From NCBI RefSeq assembly GCF_036014215.1, contig NZ_CP107921.1, positions 2,055,501-2,119,500 on the forward strand: a stretch of DNA of 64,000 nucleotides, read 5' to 3'. The notes beneath the pieces are model-generated. The model did not search any database. It had not been told where the DNA came from and saw nothing but the letters and a program-made list of their open reading frames with translations. Origin of the DNA: Streptomyces sp. NBC_00440 (GTDB lineage: Bacteria > Actinomycetota > Actinomycetes > Streptomycetales > Streptomycetaceae). The position numbers and the translations under genes were made by a program. This document shows positions 50,323-60,566 of the stretch, piece by piece (the first letter of the stretch is position 1; each line of letters begins with the position of its first letter).

Positions 50323-51468
50323 ATGGCGCAGGTGACGGAGCACGGCGGAGGCGTCTGGTCCATCGAGGTCCCGATTCCGGACAACCCTCTGGGCCACACC
50401 CTGGTCCACGTCATCGAGACGGACAGCGGCCCCGTACTGATCGACACCGGCTGGGACGACCCCACCTCCTGGGACGCGCTGACCGGGGGCCTGGCAGCGC
50501 TGTCCCTCTCCGTCGCGGACATCCACGGCGTCCTCATCACTCACCACCACCCCGACCACCACGGCCTCTCCGGCCAGGTACGGGAGGCATCCGGGGCCTG
50601 GCTCGCCATGCACGCCGCCGACACCGAGATCGTCAAGCGCACCCGCAGCGCCGAACCGGCCGTCTGGCTGGAGTACCTCACCCGGAAACTCGCCGCCGCC
50701 GGAGCGCCCGACGAGCACCTCGCACCGCTGCGCCGGGCCCGCGCCGCCGGCAGGATTCGGACGCTCCCCGGGCTGCGGGCCGCCATACCCGACCGTGAGA
50801 TCGTCCCCGGCGACCTGCTGCCGCTGCCCGGCCGCCGACTGCGCGCCATCTGGACGCCCGGCCACACCCCCGGCCATGTCTGCCTCCATCTGGACGAGGA
50901 GCACCCGGCGAACCGGCCGGGCAACGGGCGGCTCTTCTCCGGTGACCACCTGCTGCCGGGCATCACCCCGCACATCGGGCTCTACGAGGACCGGGACGAC
51001 GCCACGGCCGCCGATCCCCACCCCCTCTCGGCCCCCTTCGAGCAGGGGGACCCGCCCCCACTCTCAGCTTCGTTCGAGCGGGGGGACCCCCACCCACTCT
51101 CAGCTTCGTTCGAGCGGGGGGACCCCCTCGGCGACTACCTCGACTCCCTGGAGCGGATCGGCCGGCTGGCCCCCGCCGAGGTGCTCCCCGCCCACCAGTA
51201 CGCCTTCACCGACGCCGCCTCCCGGGTACGGGAGTTGCTGGCCCACCACGAGGACCGGCTCCGGGACCTGCTGACCCTGCTGGCCCAGCCGCAGACCCTC
51301 TGGCAGATCGCCGAGCGGATGGAGTGGAACCGCCCCTGGGAGCAGATTCCGCACGGTTCACGCAACATCGCGGTCTCGGAGGCCGAGGCCCATCTGCGGC
51401 GGCTGGTGAAACTGGGGCAGGCGGAAGCTCTCACCGGCAGTGACCCCGTGACCTATATGGCGGTATAG
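50323..51468 (+). CDS. MBL-fold metallo-hydrolase with in-frame repeat insert
   Basis: A 381-residue metallo-beta-lactamase-fold protein. The dimetal motif HxHxDH is at residues 74-79 (THHHPDHHG), the next histidine is in WTPGHTPGHV, and an aspartate in LFSGDHLLPG; the C-terminal winged-helix-like part (LWQIAERMEWN) is that of the hydrolase/YtnP-LACTB2 group that cuts thioesters or lactones. About residues 233-268 are three 12-residue repeats (PLSASFERGDPH) encoded by a dispersed repeat element, inserted between two active-site segments. ATG 50323 has GAGG at 5 bases. A perfect KstR-like box upstream suggests a role in acyl-CoA or lactone hydrolysis in steroid breakdown; this is inference. 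Confidence 0.85.
   Translation: MAQVTEHGGGVWSIEVPIPDNPLGHTLVHVIETDSGPVLIDTGWDDPTSWDALTGGLAALSLSVADIHGVLITHHHPDHHGLSGQVREASGAWLAMHAADTEIVKRTRSAEPAVWLEYLTRKLAAAGAPDEHLAPLRRARAAGRIRTLPGLRAAIPDREIVPGDLLPLPGRRLRAIWTPGHTPGHVCLHLDEEHPANRPGNGRLFSGDHLLPGITPHIGLYEDRDDATAADPHPLSAPFEQGDPPPLSASFERGDPHPLSASFERGDPLGDYLDSLERIGRLAPAEVLPAHQYAFTDAASRVRELLAHHEDRLRDLLTLLAQPQTLWQIAERMEWNRPWEQIPHGSRNIAVSEAEAHLRRLVKLGQAEALTGSDPVTYMAV
51020..51127 (+). repeat. Three in-frame copies of a 36-bp dispersed repeat
   Basis: The unit with core CTCTCAGCTTCGTTCGAGCG then GGGGGACCCC repeats with an exact 36-base period (first copy diverged, second and third nearly identical). It resembles the sequence CTCTCGGCTCCGCTCGACCG inside the riboswitch leader at 53319-53338, and I recall similar hairpin-forming elements between genes in many streptomycetes. 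Here it is inside the MBL-fold gene and keeps the frame. Confidence 0.8.
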
Positions 51469-51578
51469 CGGGAAACAACGGCCCGGCCCTCCCGGCACCC
51501 GCGCGAGGCGGCCGCGACCACGCCGGATCAGGCCCGCCGCCCGCATGCCACCCGCTCCCCGCCCGCGGCCGAACTCGG

Positions 51579-51604
51579 GACCAGCGGAGGATAGTCCGCT
51601 GGTC
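51579..51604. promoter_or_regulatory. Perfect 10-bp inverted repeat before the NfeD-like gene
   Basis: GACCAGCGGA and TCCGCTGGTC flank a 6-base loop, 57 bases before the NfeD-like gene. TAGGGT at 51615-51620 is a -10-like word just after it. It could be an operator, or the terminator of the MBL-fold gene. Confidence 0.45.
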
Positions 51605-51661
51605 GGAGTAGCGTTAGGGTCATGCATTCAGTACCGCACATCACGAGGGGGGCGGCCGCCG

Positions 51662-51922
51662 ATGGCGCCGGACGAGGCTGTGATCGGCTGCACGGGGAAG
51701 CTGATCCTGGCAACGCGCGGATCCGCCGGTCCCGGTGAGGTCCTGATCCAGGTCAGAGGAGGCTGGGAAGCCTTTCTCGCCTGGTCCCAGGAGCCCTTGT
51801 CGTACGGGGCGACAGTGCTCGTGATCGAATCCCGCGGTACTCGCCAGGTCGACGTCATCGAGTGGGCCGATCCCGTGGATCCGCTGGATGCGCTGACCCT
51901 CGACCCCGGCGACACCGACTAA
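51662..51922 (+). CDS. Small NfeD-like OB-fold protein
   Basis: An 86-residue protein with strands GCTGKLILATRGSAGPGEVL, GGWEAFLAWSQEPLSYGATV and VLVIESRGTRQVDVIEW, the pattern of the C-terminal OB domain of NfeD. It has no membrane helix. NfeD-type proteins pair with flotillin-like SPFH proteins and the downstream gene, 11 bp away, is one. GAGGGGGG lies about 9 bases before ATG 51662. The OB domain probably binds the flotillin assembly; no protease domain is present here, unlike full NfeD. Confidence 0.82.
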   Translation: MAPDEAVIGCTGKLILATRGSAGPGEVLIQVRGGWEAFLAWSQEPLSYGATVLVIESRGTRQVDVIEWADPVDPLDALTLDPGDTD

Positions 51923-51933
51923 GGAGACCAAGG

Positions 51934-53118
51934 ATGTTGGGTTATCGCGTTCCAGCGCCGGACGAGGCCATGCTCATCTCCGGAGGCAGGCGTGGTCTGG
52001 GCGGTGCGCCCTTCAGGGTCGTGACCGGCCACGGCAAGTTCGTACTTCCGGTCTTCCGCAAGACCCGCTTCCTGACGCTGGCGATGTGCGAGGCGGAGGT
52101 CGCCGAGACCTGTGTGACCCGGCAGGGCATCGTGCTGACGGTGCGGGCCGTCATCGCGTTCAAGGTCGGCAACGACACGGAGAGCATCGTCAACGCCGGC
52201 CAGCGCTTCCTCTCCGACCAGGACCAGATGTCGGTGCTGACCGGCCGGATCTTCTCCGGCCATCTGCGCTCGATCATCGGCTCGATGACCGTCGAGGAGA
52301 TCGTCACCGAGCGGCAGAAGCTCGCCACGGAGGTGCTGGAGACCTCCAAGACGGAGATGGCCAAGATCGGTCTGATCGTGGACTCGCTCCAGATCCAGTC
52401 GATCGACGACGGCGAGACCGGCTATATCGCGGCCATGTCCGCCCCGCACACGGCGGCCATCCAGCGGCAGGCGCAGATCGCCCAGGCGCAGGCGACCCAG
52501 CAGTCCGTGGAGGCGCAGCAGGAAGCCACCCGTAACCAGGCCGAGTACCAGCGGCAGACCGCCGTCGTACAGGCGCAGTACTCGGCGGAGGTGGACCGGG
52601 CGCAGGCGCAGGCCGCCCAGGCCGGCCCGCTCGCCCAGGCGCACGCGCAGCAGGAGGTGCTCGCGGCCCAGACCGAACTGGCCGAGCGCGCCGCCCAGTT
52701 GCGCCAGCAGCAGCTGGTCGCCGAGATCGTGAAGCCCGCCGAGGCCGACGCGGAGCGCATCAGGGTGCTGGCCGTGGCCGAGGCCGAACGGATGAAGATC
52801 CAGGCCGCGGCTGCCGCTTCGTACGACCGGGTGGCGCTCGACCGGATGCTGATCGACCAGCTCCCGCAGATCGTCAAGGAGGCCGCGTCCGGCCTCGCGG
52901 GCGCCAATGTCAACGTGCTCAACGGCGCGGACGGCCTCGGCGAGATCGCGGCCGGTCTGGTGGGCCAGGGCCTGACGATCCTCGACTCGGTACGGAAGAA
53001 CCTGGGCGCGCAGGACGACGACGCCCACCAGGGCGGCCGGGGCGCGGAGATCCAGCGCTACCTCGGCGGGAAGTCCGGCAAGGACAACGGCGACAACGGG
53101 CCGATCGACATCAAGTAG
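51934..53118 (+). CDS. Flotillin-like SPFH-domain protein
   Basis: A 394-residue protein. Residues about 1-180 form the SPFH/band 7 domain (EAMLISGGRRGLGGAPFRVV, RFLSDQDQMSVLTGRIFSGH); residues about 190-300 are Ala/Gln/Glu-rich repeats predicted as coiled coil (AEVDRAQAQAAQAGPLAQAH); the C-terminus LPQIVKEAASGLAGANVNVL matches flotillins. There is no clear N-terminal membrane span, so membrane association is probably by the SPFH domain. It organises membrane microdomains together with the NfeD-like partner. ATG 51934 has AAGGAG upstream. A strong terminator follows. Confidence 0.92.
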   Translation: MLGYRVPAPDEAMLISGGRRGLGGAPFRVVTGHGKFVLPVFRKTRFLTLAMCEAEVAETCVTRQGIVLTVRAVIAFKVGNDTESIVNAGQRFLSDQDQMSVLTGRIFSGHLRSIIGSMTVEEIVTERQKLATEVLETSKTEMAKIGLIVDSLQIQSIDDGETGYIAAMSAPHTAAIQRQAQIAQAQATQQSVEAQQEATRNQAEYQRQTAVVQAQYSAEVDRAQAQAAQAGPLAQAHAQQEVLAAQTELAERAAQLRQQQLVAEIVKPAEADAERIRVLAVAEAERMKIQAAAAASYDRVALDRMLIDQLPQIVKEAASGLAGANVNVLNGADGLGEIAAGLVGQGLTILDSVRKNLGAQDDDAHQGGRGAEIQRYLGGKSGKDNGDNGPIDIK

Positions 53119-53161
53119 GACCGTCCACAGCCTCCGGGCTTCAGGGACGAGAACGACGAGT

Positions 53162-53205
53162 ACGGACGGCGGCGCACCCGGTTCAGCGGGTGCGCCGCCG
53201 TCCGT
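53162..53205 (+). terminator. Strong terminator after the flotillin gene
   Basis: ACGGACGGCGGCGCACCC and GGGTGCGCCGCCGTCCGT are perfect 18-base arms with an 8-base loop, followed by TTTCCC. It isolates the flotillin operon from the riboswitch leader that begins 36 bases later. Confidence 0.93.
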
Positions 53206-53240
53206 TTCCCCTGGCCGCCCCCGAAGGCGCCCGGGGGCGG

Positions 53241-53395
53241 CCGGTACAGTAAGACGGTCGTCATCACACCCGCACAGGGGGAAGCCGGTGCAATTCCGGC
53301 GCTGACCCCTTCCCCAAGCTCTCGGCTCCGCTCGACCGGGGGAGGCCCCGTCCGTGAACCGCCGCCACGGCGGTGAGCCGGACCGCCCTGTACGG
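53241..53395 (+). promoter_or_regulatory. Cobalamin riboswitch (with inserted hairpin)
   Basis: The core AGGGGGAAGCCGGTGCAATT then CCGGCGCTGACCC matches the conserved core of cobalamin riboswitches, and GTGAGCCGGACCGCC matches the B12 box. The closing helix P1 is CCGGTACAG (53241-53249) with CTGTACGG (53388-53395). In between, where the conserved C-rich loop should follow GCTGACCC directly, a repeat-type hairpin (about 53307-53346) is present before CCCCGTCCGTGAAC. It would switch off the downstream operon when cobalamin is plentiful. The following 120 bases form further hairpins (GCCACCGG/CCGGTGGC) up to the ribosome site, as an expression platform needs. Intergenic gap 53119-53517 is thus accounted for. 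Confidence 0.82.
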
Positions 53396-53517
53396 AAGTG
53401 ACCGGCTCGTGCCACCGGAAGCCCCCGGTGGCCGGCACCGTCGAGGTATACGGAGCCGGAGCCCCGGTGCCTGAGCGGGCCCGTGTCCCGGCCCCCCGCA
53501 GGAGAGGCCCCGCCGCC

Positions 53518-54714
53518 ATGATCCTTCGCCGCAGCGCCACCGCGCTCGCCGTATCCGCCGTGCTCTGCGCGGCCGCTGCGCCCACGGCCTTCGCCTCGCC
53601 GTCGCCCTCGCCGTCCCCGGTGCTCCCCTCCGGTCTGTACGGCAAGACGGACCCCAAGTACGACGGAGTCTGGCGGCAGTCCCTCGCGCTGATCGCGCAG
53701 GACGCCACCGGGGTCCGGCCCGCCGCGAAAGCCGTCGACTGGCTGACCGGCCAGCAGTGCGCCAACGGCGCCTTCACCTCCTTCCGCGCCGACGTGACGA
53801 AGCCGTGCGGCGGGAAGGAACTCCTGGACACCAACGCCACCGCGGCCGCCGTGCAGGCGCTCAAGGCGCTCGGCGGGCACGACGCCGCTGTGAAGAAGGG
53901 CGCCGGCTGGCTGAAGTCGGTGGCGGGCAAGGACGGCGGCTGGAGCTACAACCCGGGCGGCCCGAGCGACGCGAACTCCACATCCGTGGTGATCGGCGCG
54001 CTCGCCGCGGCCGGGGAGCCGACCGCCGGTGCCAAGAAGGTGCTGGTCTCGCTCTCGATCCCGTGCGACGCCAAGGAGGGCGGCGGCGGATTCGCGTACC
54101 AGCCCGACAAGAAGTCCGGGAAGCTGTACGCGAACGCCGACGCGACGGGCGCCGCCGTACTGGGCGCGCTGGGCGCCGGTCTGGCACCGGGCCCCGGCGG
54201 CAAGGACGTCGGCGGCACCGGCTGTCTGAACGCCTCGACTCCCGCCCAGGCCGCGCACAACGGCGCCACCTACCTCGCCGGGGCGACCGCGGGGAAGGCC
54301 TATCTGAAGTCCGCGATGCCGGGCGCCGAGGACCAGCCCGACTACGGCAACACCGCCGACGCGGTGACCGCGCTCGGCGCCGACGGCCTCATCGCGCAGG
54401 CCAGGCAGCCCCTCGCATGGCTGGAGCAGCACTCTGCGGGATGGGCCAGGCAGAGCGGCCCCGCCGCGTACGCCCAGCTGATCTTCGCGGCCCGTGCGAA
54501 CGGTATCGACCCGCACGACTTCGGCGGCGCGGACCTGGTCAAGCAGCTCAACGCGACCGGCCCCGCCCCCGCCGGTTCGGTGCAGGCCGCCGACTCGAAG
54601 AAGGACAGCGACAGCTCGGGCTTCAGCGTCTGGTGGATCATCGGTATCGGCCTGGTCGCCGGACTCGGCATCGGCTTCCTGCTCAGCATGCGCGGCAGGA
54701 AGCGGCAGCGCTGA
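53518..54714 (+). CDS. Secreted, membrane-anchored alpha/alpha-barrel protein (transcobalamin/intrinsic-factor-like domain)
   Basis: A 398-residue protein with a signal peptide (AVLCAAAAPTAFAS), a Pro/Ser linker, helical repeats of the prenyltransferase/terpene-cyclase-like alpha6/alpha6 type (AAKAVDWLTGQQCANGAFTS, AVKKGAGWLKSVAGKDGGWS, AQAAHNGATYLAGATAGKAY), then a C-terminal membrane segment (WWIIGIGLVAGLGIGFLLSM) and basic tail. The same fold forms the cobalamin-capping domain of intrinsic factor and transcobalamin. GGAGAGG lies about 10 bases before ATG 53518. It is first in the cobalamin-riboswitch operon and couples to the next gene (TGATG). Role as surface cobalamin-capture protein is inferred. 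Confidence 0.8.
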   Translation: MILRRSATALAVSAVLCAAAAPTAFASPSPSPSPVLPSGLYGKTDPKYDGVWRQSLALIAQDATGVRPAAKAVDWLTGQQCANGAFTSFRADVTKPCGGKELLDTNATAAAVQALKALGGHDAAVKKGAGWLKSVAGKDGGWSYNPGGPSDANSTSVVIGALAAAGEPTAGAKKVLVSLSIPCDAKEGGGGFAYQPDKKSGKLYANADATGAAVLGALGAGLAPGPGGKDVGGTGCLNASTPAQAAHNGATYLAGATAGKAYLKSAMPGAEDQPDYGNTADAVTALGADGLIAQARQPLAWLEQHSAGWARQSGPAAYAQLIFAARANGIDPHDFGGADLVKQLNATGPAPAGSVQAADSKKDSDSSGFSVWWIIGIGLVAGLGIGFLLSMRGRKRQR

Positions 54715-55427
54715 TGCGCCGCCCGATACCCCGTGAGCACCCCGTGCGGACCGGTTCCGTCCGGCTGATGGCCCTGGCCGTCGCGGTGGGCGCCGCACTC
54801 ACCGCGTTCGGCGCCGCTCCCGCACAGGCCGCCGGGTACCGGTACTGGTCGTTCTGGGACCGCTCGGGCAGCGGCTGGCAGTACGCCACCCAGGGCCCGT
54901 CGACGGCCCGGCCCGCCGACGGGGACGTACAGGGTTTCCGGTTCGCCGTCAGCGCGGACTCCCAGGACGCGAGCAAGCCGCGCGTCCCGGCGCACGGCGG
55001 TCCCCTCACCTTCGACGGCATCTGCGCGAAGACCCCGGCGAAGGGCGGCTCCAAGCGGATCGCGCTGGTCATCGACTTCGGTACGGCGGCCGACGCTCCG
55101 GACGGCGAGAAGCCGCCGGCCGAGCGCACCGTGTGCGCGCGGGTCGGCGGGGACGCGACCAGCGCGGAGGCGCTCGCCGCCGTCGCCCGGCCGCTGCGCT
55201 ACAACAGCGACGCGCTGCTCTGCTCGATCGCGGGCTTCCCCGGGACCGGCTGCGGCGATCAGGTCTCGGGGACCCAGAAGGGCGGCGGCCACGAGCGGCG
55301 GACCGGCAGCGCCCCGCAGAACGACAGCGGCGGGCCGTCCGCAGGGCTCGTCGGCGGGGTCGCCGCGGTGGTCGTACTCGGCGCGGCCGGTGTGTGGCAG
55401 GCGCGCCGCAGGCGCAACAGCGGATGA
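54714..55427 (+). CDS. Secreted, membrane-anchored protein of unknown function
   Basis: A 237-residue protein with an N-terminal signal region (SVRLMALAVAVGAALTAFGA, then PAQAA), a compact domain of about 140 residues with conserved aromatics (YRYWSFWDRSGSGWQYATQG), four cysteines in the domain, a Gly/Ser linker and a C-terminal membrane segment (LVGGVAAVVVLGAAGVW) with basic tail. The aromatic-rich beta-like domain recalls DUF4430, the second (beta) domain of transcobalamins, but the match is uncertain. It overlaps the previous gene by one base and the T-component gene by four (ATGA), so it is part of the same uptake machine. Confidence 0.75.
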   Translation: MRRPIPREHPVRTGSVRLMALAVAVGAALTAFGAAPAQAAGYRYWSFWDRSGSGWQYATQGPSTARPADGDVQGFRFAVSADSQDASKPRVPAHGGPLTFDGICAKTPAKGGSKRIALVIDFGTAADAPDGEKPPAERTVCARVGGDATSAEALAAVARPLRYNSDALLCSIAGFPGTGCGDQVSGTQKGGGHERRTGSAPQNDSGGPSAGLVGGVAAVVVLGAAGVWQARRRRNSG

Positions 55428-56650
55428 CGGTGTCACTCCGCGCCCCTGCCGTCGGCCGCAGCAACGCCCTGCACGCGGGGGCCTGGTGGCTGTGGGCCCT
55501 CGGGCTCGCCACCGCCGCGTCCCGCACGACCAACCCGCTGCTGCTCGGCCTGCTGGTGGGCGTGGCGGGCTATGTGGTGGCGGCCCGGCGCACGGACGCG
55601 CCGTGGGCCCGCTCGTACGGCACGTTCGTGCGGCTCGGGCTGTTCGTCATCGGTATCCGGCTGGTGTTCTCGGTCGTGCTCGGTTCCCCGGTCCCCGGCT
55701 CGCACACACTGTTCACGCTGCCGGAACTCCCGCTGCCTCACTGGGCGCAGGGGGTCCGGATCGGCGGCCGGGTGACGGCGGAGCAGCTGGTGTTCGCGCT
55801 GTACGACGGCGCCAAGCTGGCCACCCTGCTGATCTGTGTGGGCGCGGCCAACGCGCTCGCCAACCCGGCCCGGCTCCTCAAGTCACTGCCGGGCGCCCTG
55901 TACGAGGTCGGGGTGGCGGTCGTCGTCGCGATGACCTTCGCGCCGAACATGGTCGCCGACGTGGTGCGGCTGCGGACCGCGCGGCGGCTGCGCGGCCGTC
56001 CCACCGGTGGGGTCAGGGCGGTCCTGCAGATCGGACTGCCGGTGCTGGAAGGCGCGCTGGAGCGGTCGGTCGCCGTGGCGGCCTCGATGGACGCGCGCGG
56101 GTACGGCAGAACGGCGCAGGTGCCGCGTGCGGTCCGGCACACCACGACCGTGCTGACGCTCGGCGGGCTGCTCGGGGTCTGCGCGGGGACGTACGGCCTG
56201 CTCGCCGCCGAGGGCGCCTCGTACGGTCTGCCGGTGCTCGGCGTGGGGCTGCTGGCCGCGCTGGCCGGGCTCAGGCTGGGCGGCCGCCGCTCCGTGCGGA
56301 CGCGCTACCGGCCGGACCGCTGGGGCCCGCGCGCCTGGCTGGTCGCGGGGTCGGGGATCGCGGTGGCGGCGCTGATGATCTGGGCGAGCGGACGCGACGC
56401 GACGGCTCTGCACCCCGGTGTGGTCCCGCTGGTCGCACCGGTGCTGCCGCTGTGGCCCGCGGCTGCCGTGCTGATCGGGCTGGTCCCGGCCTTCGTGGCA
56501 CCCGTACCGGAAGCGCCCGTGCGGAAGGCGACCATGACGAAACCGCCCGGGGCGAAGGGCCCCGCGCCGGTGGACCCGGCGCCGCGGATTCCCGCGCCGC
56601 AGGCCCCCGTCCCACAGCCCCCGTACCGAGAAGGAGGAGGGTGTAAGTGA
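55424..56650 (+). CDS. ECF transporter T component (CbiQ/EcfT family)
   Basis: A 408-residue membrane protein with five to six helices and the hallmark cytoplasmic motif AASMDARGYGRT, in which Ala-Arg-Gly contacts the ATPases. It joins the substrate-binding S component to the ATPase pair. The last 60 residues are Pro/Ala-rich and disordered (PAPQAPVPQPPYREGGG), longer than usual for CbiQ. ATG 55424 overlaps the previous stop (ATGA) and its own stop overlaps the next start (GTGA), so translation is tightly coupled. Confidence 0.92.
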   Translation: MTVSLRAPAVGRSNALHAGAWWLWALGLATAASRTTNPLLLGLLVGVAGYVVAARRTDAPWARSYGTFVRLGLFVIGIRLVFSVVLGSPVPGSHTLFTLPELPLPHWAQGVRIGGRVTAEQLVFALYDGAKLATLLICVGAANALANPARLLKSLPGALYEVGVAVVVAMTFAPNMVADVVRLRTARRLRGRPTGGVRAVLQIGLPVLEGALERSVAVAASMDARGYGRTAQVPRAVRHTTTVLTLGGLLGVCAGTYGLLAAEGASYGLPVLGVGLLAALAGLRLGGRRSVRTRYRPDRWGPRAWLVAGSGIAVAALMIWASGRDATALHPGVVPLVAPVLPLWPAAAVLIGLVPAFVAPVPEAPVRKATMTKPPGAKGPAPVDPAPRIPAPQAPVPQPPYREGGGCK

Positions 56651-58244
56651 TCCGGTTCGAGCAGGTGTCGGTCACCTACGCCGATGCCCGGGAGCCCGCC
56701 GTCCAGGGGGTCGACCTGACTGTGCCCGAAGGCGAGCTGGTGCTGCTCGTCGGCCCGTCCGGTGTCGGCAAGTCGACACTGCTCGGTGCGGTGTCCGGTC
56801 TGGTGCCGCACTTCACGGGCGGGGTGCTGCGCGGCCGGGTCACCGTAGACGGCCGGGACACCCGGACCCACAAACCCCGCGAACTCGCCGACCTGGTGGG
56901 CACGGTGGGCCAGGACCCGCTCGCCCACTTCGTGACGGACACCGTCGAGGACGAACTCGCGTACGGCATGGAGTCACTGGGGGTCGCCCCGGACGTGATG
57001 CGCAGGCGGGTGGAGGAGACCCTCGACCTGCTGGGCCTCACCGAGCTGCGCGACCGGCCGATCGCGACGCTCTCCGGCGGTCAGCAGCAGCGGGTCGCGA
57101 TCGGCTCCGTGCTCACCCCGCACCCCAAGGTGCTGGTGCTCGACGAACCGACGTCCGCACTGGACCCGGCAGCCGCCGAAGAGGTGCTGGCCGTCCTCCA
57201 GCGGCTGGTGCACGACCTGGGCACGACCGTGCTGATGGCCGAGCACCGGCTGGAGCGGGTGGTGCAGTACGCGGACCAGGTGATCCTGCTGCCCGGTCCC
57301 GGCGAGGCGCCGGTCATGGGGGCGCCCGCCGATGTGATGGCGGTGTCCCCGGTGTTCCCGCCGGTCGTGGCGCTGGGCAGGCTGGCGGGCTGGGATCCGC
57401 TGCCGCTGTCCGTACGGGACGCCAGGCGCAGCGCCGCGGCGCTGCGCGAGCGGCTGGACGGCCGGGTCCGCACGGACCCGCCCGCTCCGCCGCCCGCGGG
57501 ACCGGTCGCCACCGTGGACCGGCTCGGTCTGCGGCGCGGGCGGATCGAGGCGCTGCGGCAGATCTCCCTCTCGGTGCGCCCCGGCGAGACGGTCGCCCTG
57601 ATGGGCCGTAACGGCGCCGGGAAGTCCACGCTGCTCGGCACGCTCGTCGGGATGCACGAGCCGTCGTCCGGGTCGGTACAGGTCGGCGGCAGCACCCCGC
57701 ACCGGACCCCGCCGCGCGAGATGATCCGCCGGGTCGGGCTCGTACCGCAGGAGCCGCGCGATCTGCTGTACGCGGACACGGTCGCCGCCGAGTGCGCGGC
57801 GGCCGACGCGGACGCGGGCGCCGACCCCGGCAGCTGCCGCGCTCTCGTCTCCGAGCTGCTCCCCGGCCTCCCCGACTCCGTCCATCCGCGTGATCTCTCC
57901 GAAGGGCAGCGCCTCGCGCTGGCGCTGGCGATCGTGCTGACCGGGCGCCCCCCGCTGCTGCTGCTCGACGAACCGACACGCGGCCTGGACTACGCGGCGA
58001 AGGGCCGGCTGGTCGGGGTGCTGCGCGCGCTGGCCCGGGACGGGCACGCCATCGTGCTCGCCACTCATGACGTGGAACTGGCCGCCGAACTCGCCCACCG
58101 GGTCGTCATCCTGGCCGACGGCGAGATCGTCGCGGACGGGCCGACGCCGGAGGTGGTGGTCTCGTCGCCGTCCTTCGCGCCGCAGGTCTCGAAGATCCTG
58201 GCGCCGCAGGACTGGCTCACGGTGGCCCAGGTGCGGGAGGCGCT

Positions 58245-58248
<4 letters not shown>
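56647..58248 (+). CDS. ECF transporter double ATPase (EcfA1-EcfA2 fusion)
   Basis: A 533-residue protein with two ATP-binding cassettes. Cassette 1 has GPSGVGKST, LSGGQQQRVAIG and VLVLDEPTSALD; cassette 2 has GRNGAGKST, a less typical signature LSEGQRLALALA and LLLLDEPTRGLD with H-loop ATHDVELAAE. Fused EcfA pairs are common in actinobacteria. It drives the ECF transporter made with the T and S components. GTG 56647 overlaps the previous stop; GTG of the next gene overlaps this stop. Cytoplasmic, membrane-associated. Confidence 0.94.
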
Positions 58249-60485
<2,237 letters not shown>

Positions 60486-60500
60486 ATCTTTCGGAGCACA

Positions 60501-60517
60501 TCTGATGGGTCGTCAGA
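60501..60517. promoter_or_regulatory. CTGACG-type operator, site E
   Basis: CTGATGGGTCGTCAG (60502-60516), flanked by T and A, is the fifth member of the palindrome family. It sits 16 bases after KstR-like box 7 and 50 bases before the P450 gene. Confidence 0.6.
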
Positions 60518-60566
60518 CGATTGAGCGGCCGGACACAGCCAGCCAGACCTGGAGTTGGAGGAGCCG

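Noticed and set aside
53162..53205. Part of the cobalamin riboswitch
   Set aside because: The hairpin is a perfect 18-bp terminator tied to the flotillin gene's end; the riboswitch P1 helix begins later at 53241.
51919..54798. 959-codon open frame on the minus strand
   Set aside because: It is the shadow of the flotillin gene, the riboswitch leader and the alpha/alpha-barrel gene; its translation is low-complexity Gly/Arg/Leu typical of high-GC antisense frames.
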